DNA of 64,000 nucleotides from JAFAXD01 sp051985675 (GCA_051985675.1 JBPYFJ010000068.1:1-64000); one strand, 5' to 3'. Positions 35,336 to 44,026 are shown, numbered from the stretch's first letter. The notes: generated from the letters alone by a model not told the origin. Translations and numbers: made by a program.

Positions 35336-37144
35336 ATGTCGGAGCCGGGAAAAAAGACCATCGTCAAGGATCAAGCCGCCGAAACCCCAAAAATCAAACT
35401 GGAAGAAGAGCCAAGCCGGGGTGCGCTGACAACCGCCAAGCAGCAAGTTGAGGACTATCTTCGCCGCAAGGCTGAAGTCACGCAGGACGATCATCAGGCA
35501 TTCCAAGACTATCTGAACGACAAGGCACGCGCGGTGCCGGCACCGGTCGAGCCGCCGCCCAAGACCAAGTCGAAATTCAATCGCCGCAACCTCCTCAAAG
35601 TCGTCGCCGGAACGGCGGTCGCCGGCGAGGCCGCCGCGGTCGGATATTCGTGGGTCACCGCATCCACCGACTCCGGCGCGCAACGTGCGGACGGCCGCTA
35701 TGCTGGGGCACAGCGCGAACACATTACGCGTGAGCTGATCGACTCGAAATCGGACGTGGGCGGGCGCGGTCTCGGCAAATGGATTATGCTGCTTCCGACC
35801 AAGCTCGGCGGCGGCACCTATGCGCTCGATCTCAACACTAATCGGGTGCTGGCGTCGATCTGGTACTGGACCTACGGCGACTATAATCCGATCTCGCACC
35901 ACTTGTGTGCATTCCCGAGCGCCGACCCCTATCACTCGTTCGAGTTCATCAACAGCACGCAGGGCGGCAAGAACTGCCTGATCTACGGCATCAATACCAC
36001 GATGACGCCGGGACCAGGGTTCAACATCTATCGGGTTCGCTACGACGGCTCGCAGATGGACCTGATGGAGAACGTCTCCGAGACGTCCGGGCTCGGGCTC
36101 GGCGTTCATGTAACCATCAATCCCAAGGACGCGCAGTCCTATTTTGTAACCGACGGTCAGAAGGATATCGCAGCCTGCTTCGACCGTACGTCGTCACGCG
36201 TGATCGCGGCGCTGAAGTACGACTGGGTCGGAAACTCGACTGATCTGCGGGATTGCTGGCAAAAAGGCGGCACCCTGAAAATCTCAAAAATCTATCCCGA
36301 CCCGCAGACCGGAAAGTTCGACTATCGCGGCACCAAGGGCCAGAAGATCGAGTGGGAAATGGTGCCGATGGGAGAGCTGTTCGTCGAAGAGGGCACGATC
36401 CCAGGCGATTCACCGCACACGCTCACCGGCGCCGATGGAACGATCTGGCATCCGACCGGCCGCTGGGCCGCCACCGTGGTGCGGCTGTGCGGCGGCATCG
36501 CGATCCTCGACGCGGAGAACAATTTCAATCCGGTCGCGTTCCTGCAGTTCAATAAGGATTCGCAGGACCAGTATCCGGTCCGGCGCATCGACGACGACCA
36601 TTGGGAGGTCGTGTTCGACAAGATCCACTCGCCCGGGCACGAGATCGGGTTCTCGCCCGACGGGCGCTTCCTGTGCATGATGAACAATCTGCGCGAAAAC
36701 AATTGCTCGATATTCGACGTGCGCGATCCGGATCCGACCAAATGGAAGAAGATCGCGCATGTCGAAGATCCGCTGTGGGGCGGCAAATATCCGAACCCGT
36801 TCCACATGGTGTTCTCGCTCGACAGTTCGAAGCTCTATCTTTCGGTGCTACATCCTTCGCCGGCGGCGAGCGGCGTGATGGTGGTCGACACCTCGACCTG
36901 GAAGATCATCAAGGAGATCCAGGGCATCGGGCCCGACCTGCAGACACCGGCGATCACCTACGACGGCAAGTACGTGTTGGCGCCGTTCAGCGGCTTCCAG
37001 CGGCTCTCGAGCGGCATCGCGGTGATCGACGTGGAGAAGGACGAATTGCTGGGTATATTGCCGAGCAACGGCGGCCACCACGACGGCGTCATCATCCCGA
37101 CCGCGCTCGAGCACATGAAGCACACGCGTTCGTGCACGCTTTGA
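35336..37144 (+). CDS. Tat-type copper beta-propeller enzyme, thiocyanate dehydrogenase-like / NosZ-propeller-like
   Basis: The 602-residue protein has a charged 80-residue N-terminal region, a Tat motif FNRRNLLKVV (81-90) with a hydrophobic stretch, then a seven-bladed-propeller domain like that of nitrous oxide reductase but with no C-terminal CuA domain. Family-type motifs are NPISHHLCAFPS (H188, H189), FEFINSTQGGKN, GLGLGVHVTINP (H258), SPGHEIGFSPDG (H435), NPFHMVFS (H490) and SNGGHHDGVI (H581, H582). From memory this is closest to thiocyanate dehydrogenase, a three-copper periplasmic enzyme oxidising thiocyanate to cyanate and sulfur; Lys156, Lys334, Glu341 and Asp367 sit where its active-site residues would be. 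A sixth His is replaced by Gln536. It leads a run with ABC and TauE/SafE genes. The substrate is inferred. Confidence 0.72.
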   Translation: MSEPGKKTIVKDQAAETPKIKLEEEPSRGALTTAKQQVEDYLRRKAEVTQDDHQAFQDYLNDKARAVPAPVEPPPKTKSKFNRRNLLKVVAGTAVAGEAAAVGYSWVTASTDSGAQRADGRYAGAQREHITRELIDSKSDVGGRGLGKWIMLLPTKLGGGTYALDLNTNRVLASIWYWTYGDYNPISHHLCAFPSADPYHSFEFINSTQGGKNCLIYGINTTMTPGPGFNIYRVRYDGSQMDLMENVSETSGLGLGVHVTINPKDAQSYFVTDGQKDIAACFDRTSSRVIAALKYDWVGNSTDLRDCWQKGGTLKISKIYPDPQTGKFDYRGTKGQKIEWEMVPMGELFVEEGTIPGDSPHTLTGADGTIWHPTGRWAATVVRLCGGIAILDAENNFNPVAFLQFNKDSQDQYPVRRIDDDHWEVVFDKIHSPGHEIGFSPDGRFLCMMNNLRENNCSIFDVRDPDPTKWKKIAHVEDPLWGGKYPNPFHMVFSLDSSKLYLSVLHPSPAASGVMVVDTSTWKIIKEIQGIGPDLQTPAITYDGKYVLAPFSGFQRLSSGIAVIDVEKDELLGILPSNGGHHDGVIIPTALEHMKHTRSCTL

Positions 37145-37193
37145 AGCACCCGTTCCGTCCATCGCCGCGCCGGTGGTGACCGGCGCGATCGAC

Positions 37194-38423
37194 ATGCCCG
37201 GCTCCCACATTCGTTTTCTGCTCGGCACCCTGGCGCTGCAGAATCTGGGACGGCGCAAGGCGCGGACGCTGCTGCTGCTCGCGGCAGTGGCGGTCTGCAC
37301 CGGCGCCGTCTTCACGGGAGCGGTCCTGATGCGCAGCATCGAGACCAGCATGGCGGTCGGGTTCACCCGTCTCGGCGCCGACATGATGATCATTCCAGCG
37401 GGAACACTGACCAATATCACGGCAGCCCTGCTCACCGCGGAACCCACGGACCTTACACTTGACACCAGCATGCTGCCGCGCTTGGAACGGCTGAAGGGTG
37501 TACGCAAGGCCGCGCCGCAGCTGATCTTTCGCACCGATGCTTCGGGCTATGGACGCGGCCGCGAACTCATCGATCTGATTGCCTTCGACCCTGACCGCGA
37601 CATCACGGTGCAGCCATGGCTCGACCAGCACCTCGATCGCCCGCTGCGGCCGGGCGATGTCATTATGGGCGGCCGTCGCGAAGAGCCGCTCGGCTCCGAA
37701 GTCCTCCTGTTCGGGCGGCCACTCACCGTCTACGGCAAGCTCGGAAAGACTGCCGTCGGCACGCACGAGCGCGGTCTCTTCATCACGTTCGCGACGCTCG
37801 ACGAGCTGCGCGATACCATACGTCAAATCTGCGGCAGCAAGGCGTCGCTCGAACCCGACAAGCTGTCGGGCGTTCTGCTCGAACTCGCGCCCGGCGCGAC
37901 CACCCAGCAGGTGCGCTTTGCAGCGCTGGCGAATTTCTCCGGGATCAAGATCGTCGCCGGCGAGTCGATGCTCACCTCTATACGGCAGGGCTTGGCCGCG
38001 CTGCTCAACGGGGTGCTCGGCCTCATGGTGATCATGTTCGTCTCGACCGCGTTGATGGTGAGCGTATTGTTCTCGGCCATCGTCACGGAGCGCCGGCGCG
38101 AGCTTGGACTGCTCAAGGCGATCGGCGCGGGCCGCGGCCAGATCATCGGTGTGCTCCTGCTCGAGGCTGCGCTCGCGACCGCCCTGGGCGGCCTGATCGG
38201 ATGCGTGCTCGGCGTGTTGCTGATGCGTATCTACGAGCATTCGTTGGTTTACTACCTTGATCGCATGGGAATTCCGTTTGTTTGGCTGAACATGACTACA
38301 ACCGGTCTGATCGCGCTTGCCTGCATTGTGCTCGCGTCGCTGATCGGGATCGCGGGCGCGCTCTATCCGGCCTGGCGGGCAAGCCGACAGGAACCCTATG
38401 ATCTTATTCGCTCCGAGGGATAG
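37194..38423 (+). CDS. FtsX-like/MacB-type ABC transporter permease
   Basis: Inner-membrane permease of about 409 residues with one membrane segment near the N-terminus (LLLLAAVAVCTGAVFTGAVL), a periplasmic domain of about 220 residues with the MacB-PCD character, and three C-terminal segments containing the FtsX coupling motif ERRRELGLLKAIGA. It ends with PAWRASRQEPYDLIR, as in type VII (MacB/LolE) permeases. ATG 37194 and tandem GTG codons at 37173 and 37176 are possible starts, all without a strong ribosome site. The partner ATPase starts 4 bases after its stop. Such systems are usually mechanotransmitters rather than importers. Confidence 0.9.
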   Translation: MPGSHIRFLLGTLALQNLGRRKARTLLLLAAVAVCTGAVFTGAVLMRSIETSMAVGFTRLGADMMIIPAGTLTNITAALLTAEPTDLTLDTSMLPRLERLKGVRKAAPQLIFRTDASGYGRGRELIDLIAFDPDRDITVQPWLDQHLDRPLRPGDVIMGGRREEPLGSEVLLFGRPLTVYGKLGKTAVGTHERGLFITFATLDELRDTIRQICGSKASLEPDKLSGVLLELAPGATTQQVRFAALANFSGIKIVAGESMLTSIRQGLAALLNGVLGLMVIMFVSTALMVSVLFSAIVTERRRELGLLKAIGAGRGQIIGVLLLEAALATALGGLIGCVLGVLLMRIYEHSLVYYLDRMGIPFVWLNMTTTGLIALACIVLASLIGIAGALYPAWRASRQEPYDLIRSEG

Positions 38424-38426
38424 GCG

Positions 38427-39095
38427 ATGTTGTCGTGCGGCGCGGTGACCAAGATCTACGCGACCGAGCGCGGCGACATCGAGGCCGTCAAACGGGTCGA
38501 CCTGGCGGTGCCCAAGGGGCAGTTCGCCGCCATCGTCGGGCGCTCGGGCTCCGGCAAGTCGTCGCTGCTTGCGATGATCGGCGGGTTGAGCCGTCCGACC
38601 AGCGGTGCAGTCCGCGTTGAAGAAACCGATATCTGGGCGCTGCCGGATCGCGGCTTGGCCGACTTTCGCAACCGCCGGATCGGGTTCGTGTTTCAGTTTG
38701 CGAGCCTGCTGCCGACGCTGCGAGTCATTGACAACGTCGCACTGCCTGCGCTCCTTCGTGGTGCACGCGCCAACCGGCGTGCTTATGAGGGGGCTGCCGA
38801 ATTGCTCGCCCGGTTCGGGCTCTCCCAGCATGTCGATGCCTATCCGACCGAAATCTCTGCCGGAGAGCAACGCCGTGCCGTTATTGCGCGTGCCCTGATC
38901 AATGCGCCATCGGTGCTGCTCGCCGATGAGCCGACGTCTGATCTCGACGAAGAAACCGAGCGTGAGATCATGGAGCAGTTCCGGGTCATGAACCGGGAGC
39001 GCGCCATGACCCTGATTATGGTGACGCATAACCTTCGCCTCGCCGAGCAGACCGATCGGGTCGTGCACATCGCGGACGGCAGGTTGGCCGCATGA
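38427..39095 (+). CDS. ABC transporter ATP-binding protein (MacB/LolD type)
   Basis: ATPase of 222 residues: Walker A GRSGSGKSSLLAM, Q-loop FVFQFASLLPTL, signature ISAGEQRRAVIARAL (a SAGEQ form of LSGGQ), Walker B VLLADEPTSDLDEET and switch His in VTHNLRLA. The length and the FQF...LLPTL stretch place it with the LolD/MacB subfamily, matching the FtsX-like permease directly upstream. The following gene overlaps it by four bases (ATGA). Confidence 0.93.
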   Translation: MLSCGAVTKIYATERGDIEAVKRVDLAVPKGQFAAIVGRSGSGKSSLLAMIGGLSRPTSGAVRVEETDIWALPDRGLADFRNRRIGFVFQFASLLPTLRVIDNVALPALLRGARANRRAYEGAAELLARFGLSQHVDAYPTEISAGEQRRAVIARALINAPSVLLADEPTSDLDEETEREIMEQFRVMNRERAMTLIMVTHNLRLAEQTDRVVHIADGRLAA

Positions 39096-39952
39096 CCAGC
39101 CCCGACCATCGACTGCTGATCGAAAAGCTCTCCGACACCGAGAAAGACGAGCTCATCGTCCGGCTTTGGCATGATTTTCAGGAGGCGCGCGCTCGCTGCC
39201 GCGCGCTTGAAGAGCGGCTGGCCCAGCTCGAGCATGATGCGGGAGCGGCCGGCGCGAACCCGCTGTTGGCCAAACTGCAGAGCGCTGGTATGGCGCCTTC
39301 CAAGCACACCCGCGCGCCCCGGATCAGATTGGGGCGCGGCTTGGGTTTCCTGAGGTCGCGGGCTCTCGTCGGCGCGATTGTCATCGTCGCGCTGGCATTT
39401 GCGGCCGACTATGCGGTCGGCCGCTTTCAGCAGTACCGCGTGGCGCAGCAACGGCTGGCGGCGTTGCAGCTCGAGCACGTCGCCTATCAGGGACTCTATG
39501 TCGAGCTTGTGAACGTCGCCTACGAAGCGGATCAGAACTCGTATCGGGTGATCATGAAGATGACCAACGTGGATCCGGGGCAAACGATCTACGTGATGCA
39601 GGGACCGGTGCGCGTGTTCGAACAATCGGGCCTGGCCTGGAAGGAGGTTCCATCGCGGGCGCCAAGCGGGGACGGCACACGGGTGATCAAACTGACCGGT
39701 CCTTACACGTATGAGACCGTATTCGAGCCCAACCTCAAGGACTGGACCGAGTTGATGCCCGGCTACATGCACATCCGGTTCGAGAGCGTGAGCCTCGTGA
39801 GCGAGCGCAGCGACCCCGAGGATGATATCGTCGAGCGCACCGATCGCTATTACGTCTATCTCAAGCCCCATGGGGCAGATGACGAGGCGATCCGCAAGCG
39901 CATGAAGCTGCAAGGCACGCCGCCGGTCTACATGCCGATGCCCCCGCATTAA
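39092..39952 (+). CDS. Single-pass membrane protein with coiled coil, unknown function
   Basis: I do not recognise a family. The 286-residue protein has a cytoplasmic helical region with coiled-coil character (residues about 10-50, ARARCRALEERLAQLEHDAG), one membrane segment (ALVGAIVIVALAFAADYAV, about 91-109) and an extracytoplasmic domain of about 175 residues with predicted beta strands (YRVIMKMTNVDPGQTIYVMQ) and no Cys. The start codon overlaps the ATPase stop (ATGA), so it is likely a dedicated part of this ABC system, perhaps an accessory or adaptor reaching into the periplasm where the copper enzyme acts. The end is PPVYMPMPPH. Confidence 0.8.
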   Translation: MTSPDHRLLIEKLSDTEKDELIVRLWHDFQEARARCRALEERLAQLEHDAGAAGANPLLAKLQSAGMAPSKHTRAPRIRLGRGLGFLRSRALVGAIVIVALAFAADYAVGRFQQYRVAQQRLAALQLEHVAYQGLYVELVNVAYEADQNSYRVIMKMTNVDPGQTIYVMQGPVRVFEQSGLAWKEVPSRAPSGDGTRVIKLTGPYTYETVFEPNLKDWTELMPGYMHIRFESVSLVSERSDPEDDIVERTDRYYVYLKPHGADDEAIRKRMKLQGTPPVYMPMPPH

Positions 39953-39972
39953 GCCAGCCTGAAGGAGCCGGC

Positions 39973-40785
39973 ATGGAAGACCTGGCGATCCGCATCGCCG
40001 TGTTCGTGGCAGTTGGACTCGGCTCGGGCTTCCTGTCGGGTCTGTTCGGCGTCGGCGGCGGCATCATCCGGATTCCGATCTTCCTGCATCTCCTGCCGCT
40101 GTTCGGCGTTCCGCATGGGCTGGTGATGCACGTGTCGGTCGGCACCTCGATCGCGCTGGTGATACCGAGCGCGGTGGCAGCGACCTGGAAACAAGTCAAG
40201 CTCGGGAACCTCGACCTCAAGTTTTATTGGACCTGGGCTGTCGGGGTGCTGGTGGGTGCACTCATCGGAAACGTGCTGCTGCCGTATTGCTCTACCGAGA
40301 TCTTGACCGCGGTGTTCGCGGTCTACCTGATCGCGGTCGCGATCTACGAAGGCTTCGTCAAACGTCACATGACCGCCAAGGTGCCGCTGCTCGGTGCCGT
40401 CAAGGTTGCGGTTGCCTCGGCGATCGGATGCGTGGCGGCGTTGACCGGGACGGCGGGCGGCACCGTCACGACCCCGATGCTGCAGGCGTTTGGCGTGAGG
40501 ATCGAGACGGCGATCGCCACCTCATCGGCGACCGGACTGGTGACCGGCACCGTCGGCACGATCGGGGCGATCCTGGCGGGCTGGGGCGCGCGCGGAGTGC
40601 CCAGCTATAGTCTGGGATACGTCGACCTTGTCATTTTTATCGCGATGCTGCCGGCGGTCATGATCGCGGCCCCGATCGGGGTCCGGACCGGGCAATTGCT
40701 GCGCGAAGCCTGGTTGCGCCGAGCATTCACCATCCTGCTCTTCATCATTGCGGCCGACCTGATTGCGAAATTGGCGCATTGGTAA
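39973..40785 (+). CDS. TauE/SafE family sulfite exporter-like permease
   Basis: Polytopic membrane protein of 270 residues in the TauE/SafE (DUF81) family, whose members export sulfite, sulfoacetate or related organosulfur anions. The duplicated family motif is visible as GLFGVGGGIIRIP (about 24-36) and LTGTAGGTVTTPML (about 157-170), with eight or so hydrophobic segments. ATG 39973 follows ggagccggc; 20 bases separate it from the previous gene. In this setting a sulfur-anion role alongside the copper enzyme is likely, though family members are not specific. Confidence 0.9.
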   Translation: MEDLAIRIAVFVAVGLGSGFLSGLFGVGGGIIRIPIFLHLLPLFGVPHGLVMHVSVGTSIALVIPSAVAATWKQVKLGNLDLKFYWTWAVGVLVGALIGNVLLPYCSTEILTAVFAVYLIAVAIYEGFVKRHMTAKVPLLGAVKVAVASAIGCVAALTGTAGGTVTTPMLQAFGVRIETAIATSSATGLVTGTVGTIGAILAGWGARGVPSYSLGYVDLVIFIAMLPAVMIAAPIGVRTGQLLREAWLRRAFTILLFIIAADLIAKLAHW

Positions 40786-40883
40786 GGCGCGCCGCCGCCG
40801 GTGGACAACGCCGCCCTGATCGGGGAATGTCGGGCGCCCCGCTCGACCAGGGCCAAGAAACGCCTAGTCCAGGATGACGTTCG

Positions 40884-42068
40884 ATGCCCGCCCGCGCTTC
40901 CAAGGCTCTGTCTCGCTTCACCGTGCTCGACCTTACGCGCGTGCGCGCAGGGCCGACATGCGTACGTCAGCTCGCCGACTGGGGCGCGAACGTGATCAAG
41001 GTCGAAACCCCTGAACATGTCGAGGCTGCCGACATGGGCGGGCCGCGCGCCGGGCCGGATTTTTCCAATCTCCACCGCAACAAGCGCAGCATCACGCTCA
41101 ACCTCAAGTCGCCGGCCGGGGTGGCCGCGCTCAAGCGGATGGTGAAAAAGGCCGACGTCGTGGTCGAGAACTACCGGCCCGACGTGAAGCGCCGCCTCGG
41201 CATCGACTACAAATCGCTTGCCAAGATCAATCCCAAGATTGTCTACGCCAGCATTTCGGGTTTCGGGCAGACCGGGCCCTACGCGGATCGCCCCGGCTTC
41301 GATCAGATCGCGCAGGGCATGGGCGGGCTGATGTCGATCACCGGCCTGCCGGGCCAGGGGCCGGTGCGAGTCGGGATCGCGGTCGCCGACCTGTGCGCCG
41401 GCTTGTTCGCGGCGCTCGGCATTCTCACCGCGCTGCTTGAGCGGGAAAAATCCGGCAAGGGCCAGCAGGTCGAGACCTCGCTGCTGCAGGCGCAAATTTT
41501 CATGCTCGACTTTCAAGCGGCGCGCTGGCTGATGTCCGGCGAGGTTCCCGAGCAGGCCGGCAACAACCATCCGACCAGCGCGCCGACCGGCGTCTACAAG
41601 ACCTCCGACGGCTATATCAACATCGCCACCACCGGCACCAGGATGTGGCAGCGCATGTGCGAAGCGCTCGACGCGCCCGAAATGGCCAAGCGGCCTGAAT
41701 ACGCGAGCGCGGCCGAACGACTTAAACATCGCGACGCGCTCAACGCGGATATCGAAGCTCGTACGGTCAAACGCACGAGCAAGGAATGGGTCGACCGACT
41801 CAACCAAGCGGGTGTGCCGACCGGCCCGATCTACAAGATCAACGAGGTTTTTTCCGACCCGCAGGTCAAGCATCTCAAGCTGGCGCAGACCGTCAAGGCC
41901 AAGGATCGCAGCATGACCATCGTCGGTCAGCCAGTGACGCTGTCGCGCACGCCGAGCCGGCTTGCGTCGCCGCCGCCGACGCTCGGACAGCACACCGGCG
42001 CGGTGCTCAAGGAGTTCGGGTTCAGCACCAAGCAGATCAACGAGCTGCGGGCGGCCAAGGCGATCTAA
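40884..42068 (+). CDS. CaiB/BaiF family CoA transferase (class III)
   Basis: Transfers CoA between an acyl-CoA and a free acid. The 394-residue protein has the family N-terminus FTVLDLTRVRAGPTCVRQLADWGA, IKVETPEHVE, NLHRNKRSITLNLKSPAG, the GFGQTGPYADRPGFDQIAQG stretch that holds the catalytic Asp (quoted at its limit), and the C-terminal PPPTLGQHTGAVLKEFG. Length is typical of a single-domain subunit. An enoyl-CoA hydratase-like gene follows 41 bases later, suggesting a small acyl-CoA pathway unrelated in sequence to the flanking sulfur genes. Confidence 0.93.
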   Translation: MPARASKALSRFTVLDLTRVRAGPTCVRQLADWGANVIKVETPEHVEAADMGGPRAGPDFSNLHRNKRSITLNLKSPAGVAALKRMVKKADVVVENYRPDVKRRLGIDYKSLAKINPKIVYASISGFGQTGPYADRPGFDQIAQGMGGLMSITGLPGQGPVRVGIAVADLCAGLFAALGILTALLEREKSGKGQQVETSLLQAQIFMLDFQAARWLMSGEVPEQAGNNHPTSAPTGVYKTSDGYINIATTGTRMWQRMCEALDAPEMAKRPEYASAAERLKHRDALNADIEARTVKRTSKEWVDRLNQAGVPTGPIYKINEVFSDPQVKHLKLAQTVKAKDRSMTIVGQPVTLSRTPSRLASPPPTLGQHTGAVLKEFGFSTKQINELRAAKAI

Positions 42069-42109
42069 ACCGCTAGCCGTCTAGAGCGAACATCAGTGAC
42101 GAGGATTTC

Positions 42110-42901
42110 ATGACCGAGACCACCAAGATGCTGTCGCGCAAGGAAGGCGGCATCGGCTATCTGATCTTCAACAATCCCGAGCGGCTGAACGCGGTTTCGC
42201 TCGAGATGTGGGCGGCAACGCACCGCATCCTCGAGGACTTCCGCGCCGACAACGACGTGCGCGTCGTGGTGGTGACCGGAGCCGGCGGCAAGGCCTTTGT
42301 GTCAGGCGCCGATATCTCCGAATTCGACAAGCAGCGTTCCAATCAGGCCCAGGTCGATAAGTACAACGCGACCAGCGACAAGGCCTTCACGAGCCTCTAC
42401 GATTTCCCCAAGCCGACCATCGCCATGATCCTGGGCTATTGCATCGGCGGCGGGCTAGGGCTCGCGATGTGCTGCGACATGCGCATCTGCTCGGACAATT
42501 CCAAGTTTGGCATTCCGGCCGCCAAGCTCGGGCTTGGCTACGGCTATGTCGGCGTCAAGCGGCTGGTTGACGTCATCGGCCCGTCCTTCGCCAAGGAAAT
42601 TTTTTACACCGCGCGGCAGTTCGACGCCGAGGAGGCGCGACTGATGGGTCTCGTCAACCGGGTGGTGCCGAAGGAAGACCTCGAGATCTATGTCAGGAAC
42701 TACGCCACTACGATCTCAGCCAACGCGCCGCTCACGGTGCATGCCGTGAAGTACACAATCAATGAAGCCGTCAAGGACGAATCGGTTCGCAACCTCAAGC
42801 ACAGCGCCGAGCTCGTGGAGCGCTGCTTTGCCAGTAACGACTATGCCGAGGGCCGCAAGGCGTTCATGGAAAAACGCAAGCCGGTGTTCACGGGGACCTG
42901 A
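42110..42901 (+). CDS. Enoyl-CoA hydratase/isomerase family protein
   Basis: Crotonase-fold enzyme of 263 residues. The oxyanion-hole segments are VTGAGGKAFVSGADISEF (about 55-72) and YCIGGGLGLAMCCDMRIC (about 107-124), the active-site region GIPAAKLGLGYGYVGVKRL lacks an obvious Glu at one of the two classical positions, so hydratase, isomerase and related activities are all open. It follows the CoA transferase and probably shares its transcript. The stop is 13 bases from the convergent soxA stop. Confidence 0.9.
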   Translation: MTETTKMLSRKEGGIGYLIFNNPERLNAVSLEMWAATHRILEDFRADNDVRVVVVTGAGGKAFVSGADISEFDKQRSNQAQVDKYNATSDKAFTSLYDFPKPTIAMILGYCIGGGLGLAMCCDMRICSDNSKFGIPAAKLGLGYGYVGVKRLVDVIGPSFAKEIFYTARQFDAEEARLMGLVNRVVPKEDLEIYVRNYATTISANAPLTVHAVKYTINEAVKDESVRNLKHSAELVERCFASNDYAEGRKAFMEKRKPVFTGT

Positions 42902-42914
42902 TGGTCGATGAAAT

Positions 42915-43694
42915 CTACGGTCGTACTCCTGGCGCATCCATCGGCATGCCGCGGGCACGCCACATCAGAAATGCCTCCAGTGCGACCGCTTCCGGCGCGC
43001 CCAACGGGTAGGTTTCAGCCCGCAGCCCGTACAGGCAGTTACGCAGGCGGCGCTGAAGCGAGCCGAGGTTTTGCCATTCCAGCCGATAGATCGGGTATCC
43101 GGTCGGATGCGCCTGCGGGATGACGCTGCCGGCAAGCTGCTTGCCCCAGTTGTCGTCGTGACACTGCGCGCAGGATAGGTTGAGCTGCCCCTGGCGACCT
43201 TCGAACAGGGCGCGGCCTGACGCAATGACCGACTGCATGCGGGGATCGTTCTGCTCGATTGGCATGCCGCGCGACTGGCGCGCCACAAAGGCGGCAAGCG
43301 CGAGCAGCTGCCGGCTCTCGAACGGCAATGGCGTCGCGTTTTGGCGTTCGCTGCGGCAGATATTGATGCGCTGCTCGAGGTCGATCGCCCGGTCCCGCGT
43401 TGCGTCGAATGCCGGATAGCGCGCCGCGACCCCTTTCATGCTGGTGCCGGCGTCGCCGTGACAATCCGCGCACGACTTTCCGTCGGCGGCCTTCGTGTTC
43501 CAGATCGTCTCGCCCTCGAGCACCCACAGCGTCGCCGGGTTGGCGGTGTCGTCATCCTGCATCGCCTTGGTGTCCCGGCCCATCATGTCGTACCCGGATC
43601 GGCGTTCGGACTGAGGGATCTCACTGCCGCGTGCGAGCGCAGCATGACCGAGCATCAAGGCGATACAGCTAATTCGGAGGCCGGCGCTCACCAT
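42915..43694 (-). CDS. soxA: Sulfur-oxidation diheme cytochrome SoxA
   Basis: Diheme c-type subunit of SoxAX, which links thiosulfate or other sulfane sulfur to the SoxY cysteine. From ATG 43694 the 259-residue protein has a signal peptide (LRISCIALMLGHAALA), two heme sites CADCH (residues 76-80) and CAQCH (177-181), and the catalytic Cys ligand region QRRLRNCLYGLRAE near 217-230. A longer frame upstream overlaps soxZ and is rejected. The gene is the last of the minus-strand sox operon and lies 11 bases after soxZ. Confidence 0.93.
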   Translation of the reverse strand: MVSAGLRISCIALMLGHAALARGSEIPQSERRSGYDMMGRDTKAMQDDDTANPATLWVLEGETIWNTKAADGKSCADCHGDAGTSMKGVAARYPAFDATRDRAIDLEQRINICRSERQNATPLPFESRQLLALAAFVARQSRGMPIEQNDPRMQSVIASGRALFEGRQGQLNLSCAQCHDDNWGKQLAGSVIPQAHPTGYPIYRLEWQNLGSLQRRLRNCLYGLRAETYPLGAPEAVALEAFLMWRARGMPMDAPGVRP

Positions 43695-43705
43695 GCGCGA
43701 CGCTC

Positions 43706-44026
43706 TCACTCGACCGTAATCGAAGCCTGCCCGGTGGCCGAAAAGCCGTTGTCGCCGGTCCACGTGAAGGTGAGCGTGCCGCTCTTCGTCGCGACGGTAT
43801 GGAACGTCACGAACGGATTGGCCGAGATTGCCGGGAAAAGATCGGCGCGAAAAATCTCCTCGCCGTCATATGCGCAGACGAATTCCGTGATGATGTCACG
43901 CGGCAGCAGTACGCCAATGCTGGAGTGTCGAAACCCGGGTTCCATGACGTGAGAGATCAACGTCTTGATCTCGATCACTTGGCCGCGCTTGGCTCTGGCC
44001 GGCACGTTGATCAGCGGGCGTGTCAT
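43706..44026 (-). CDS. soxZ: Sulfur carrier complex protein SoxZ
   Basis: Partner of SoxY, forming the SoxYZ carrier on which sulfur is oxidised. From ATG 44026 it has 106 residues: RPLINVPARAKRGQVIEIKT, LISHVMEPGFRH, an immunoglobulin-like beta core and ATKSGTLTFTWTGDNGFSA. Length is normal. The ATG shares one base with the soxY TGA (TGATG), so translation is coupled. A longer upstream frame to 44083 lies inside soxY and is rejected. Confidence 0.95.
   Translation of the reverse strand: MTRPLINVPARAKRGQVIEIKTLISHVMEPGFRHSSIGVLLPRDIITEFVCAYDGEEIFRADLFPAISANPFVTFHTVATKSGTLTFTWTGDNGFSATGQASITVE

Noticed and set aside
35336..37144. Calling this gene nitrous oxide reductase (nosZ)
   Set aside because: The C-terminal CuA cupredoxin domain is missing and no nosR, nosD, nosF, nosY or nosL lies nearby, although the propeller is related.
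37092..39068. A 658-codon open frame on the minus strand across the copper-enzyme, permease and ATPase genes
   Set aside because: Antisense shadow of conserved genes; rich in His, Gln, Arg and Asp with no domain.
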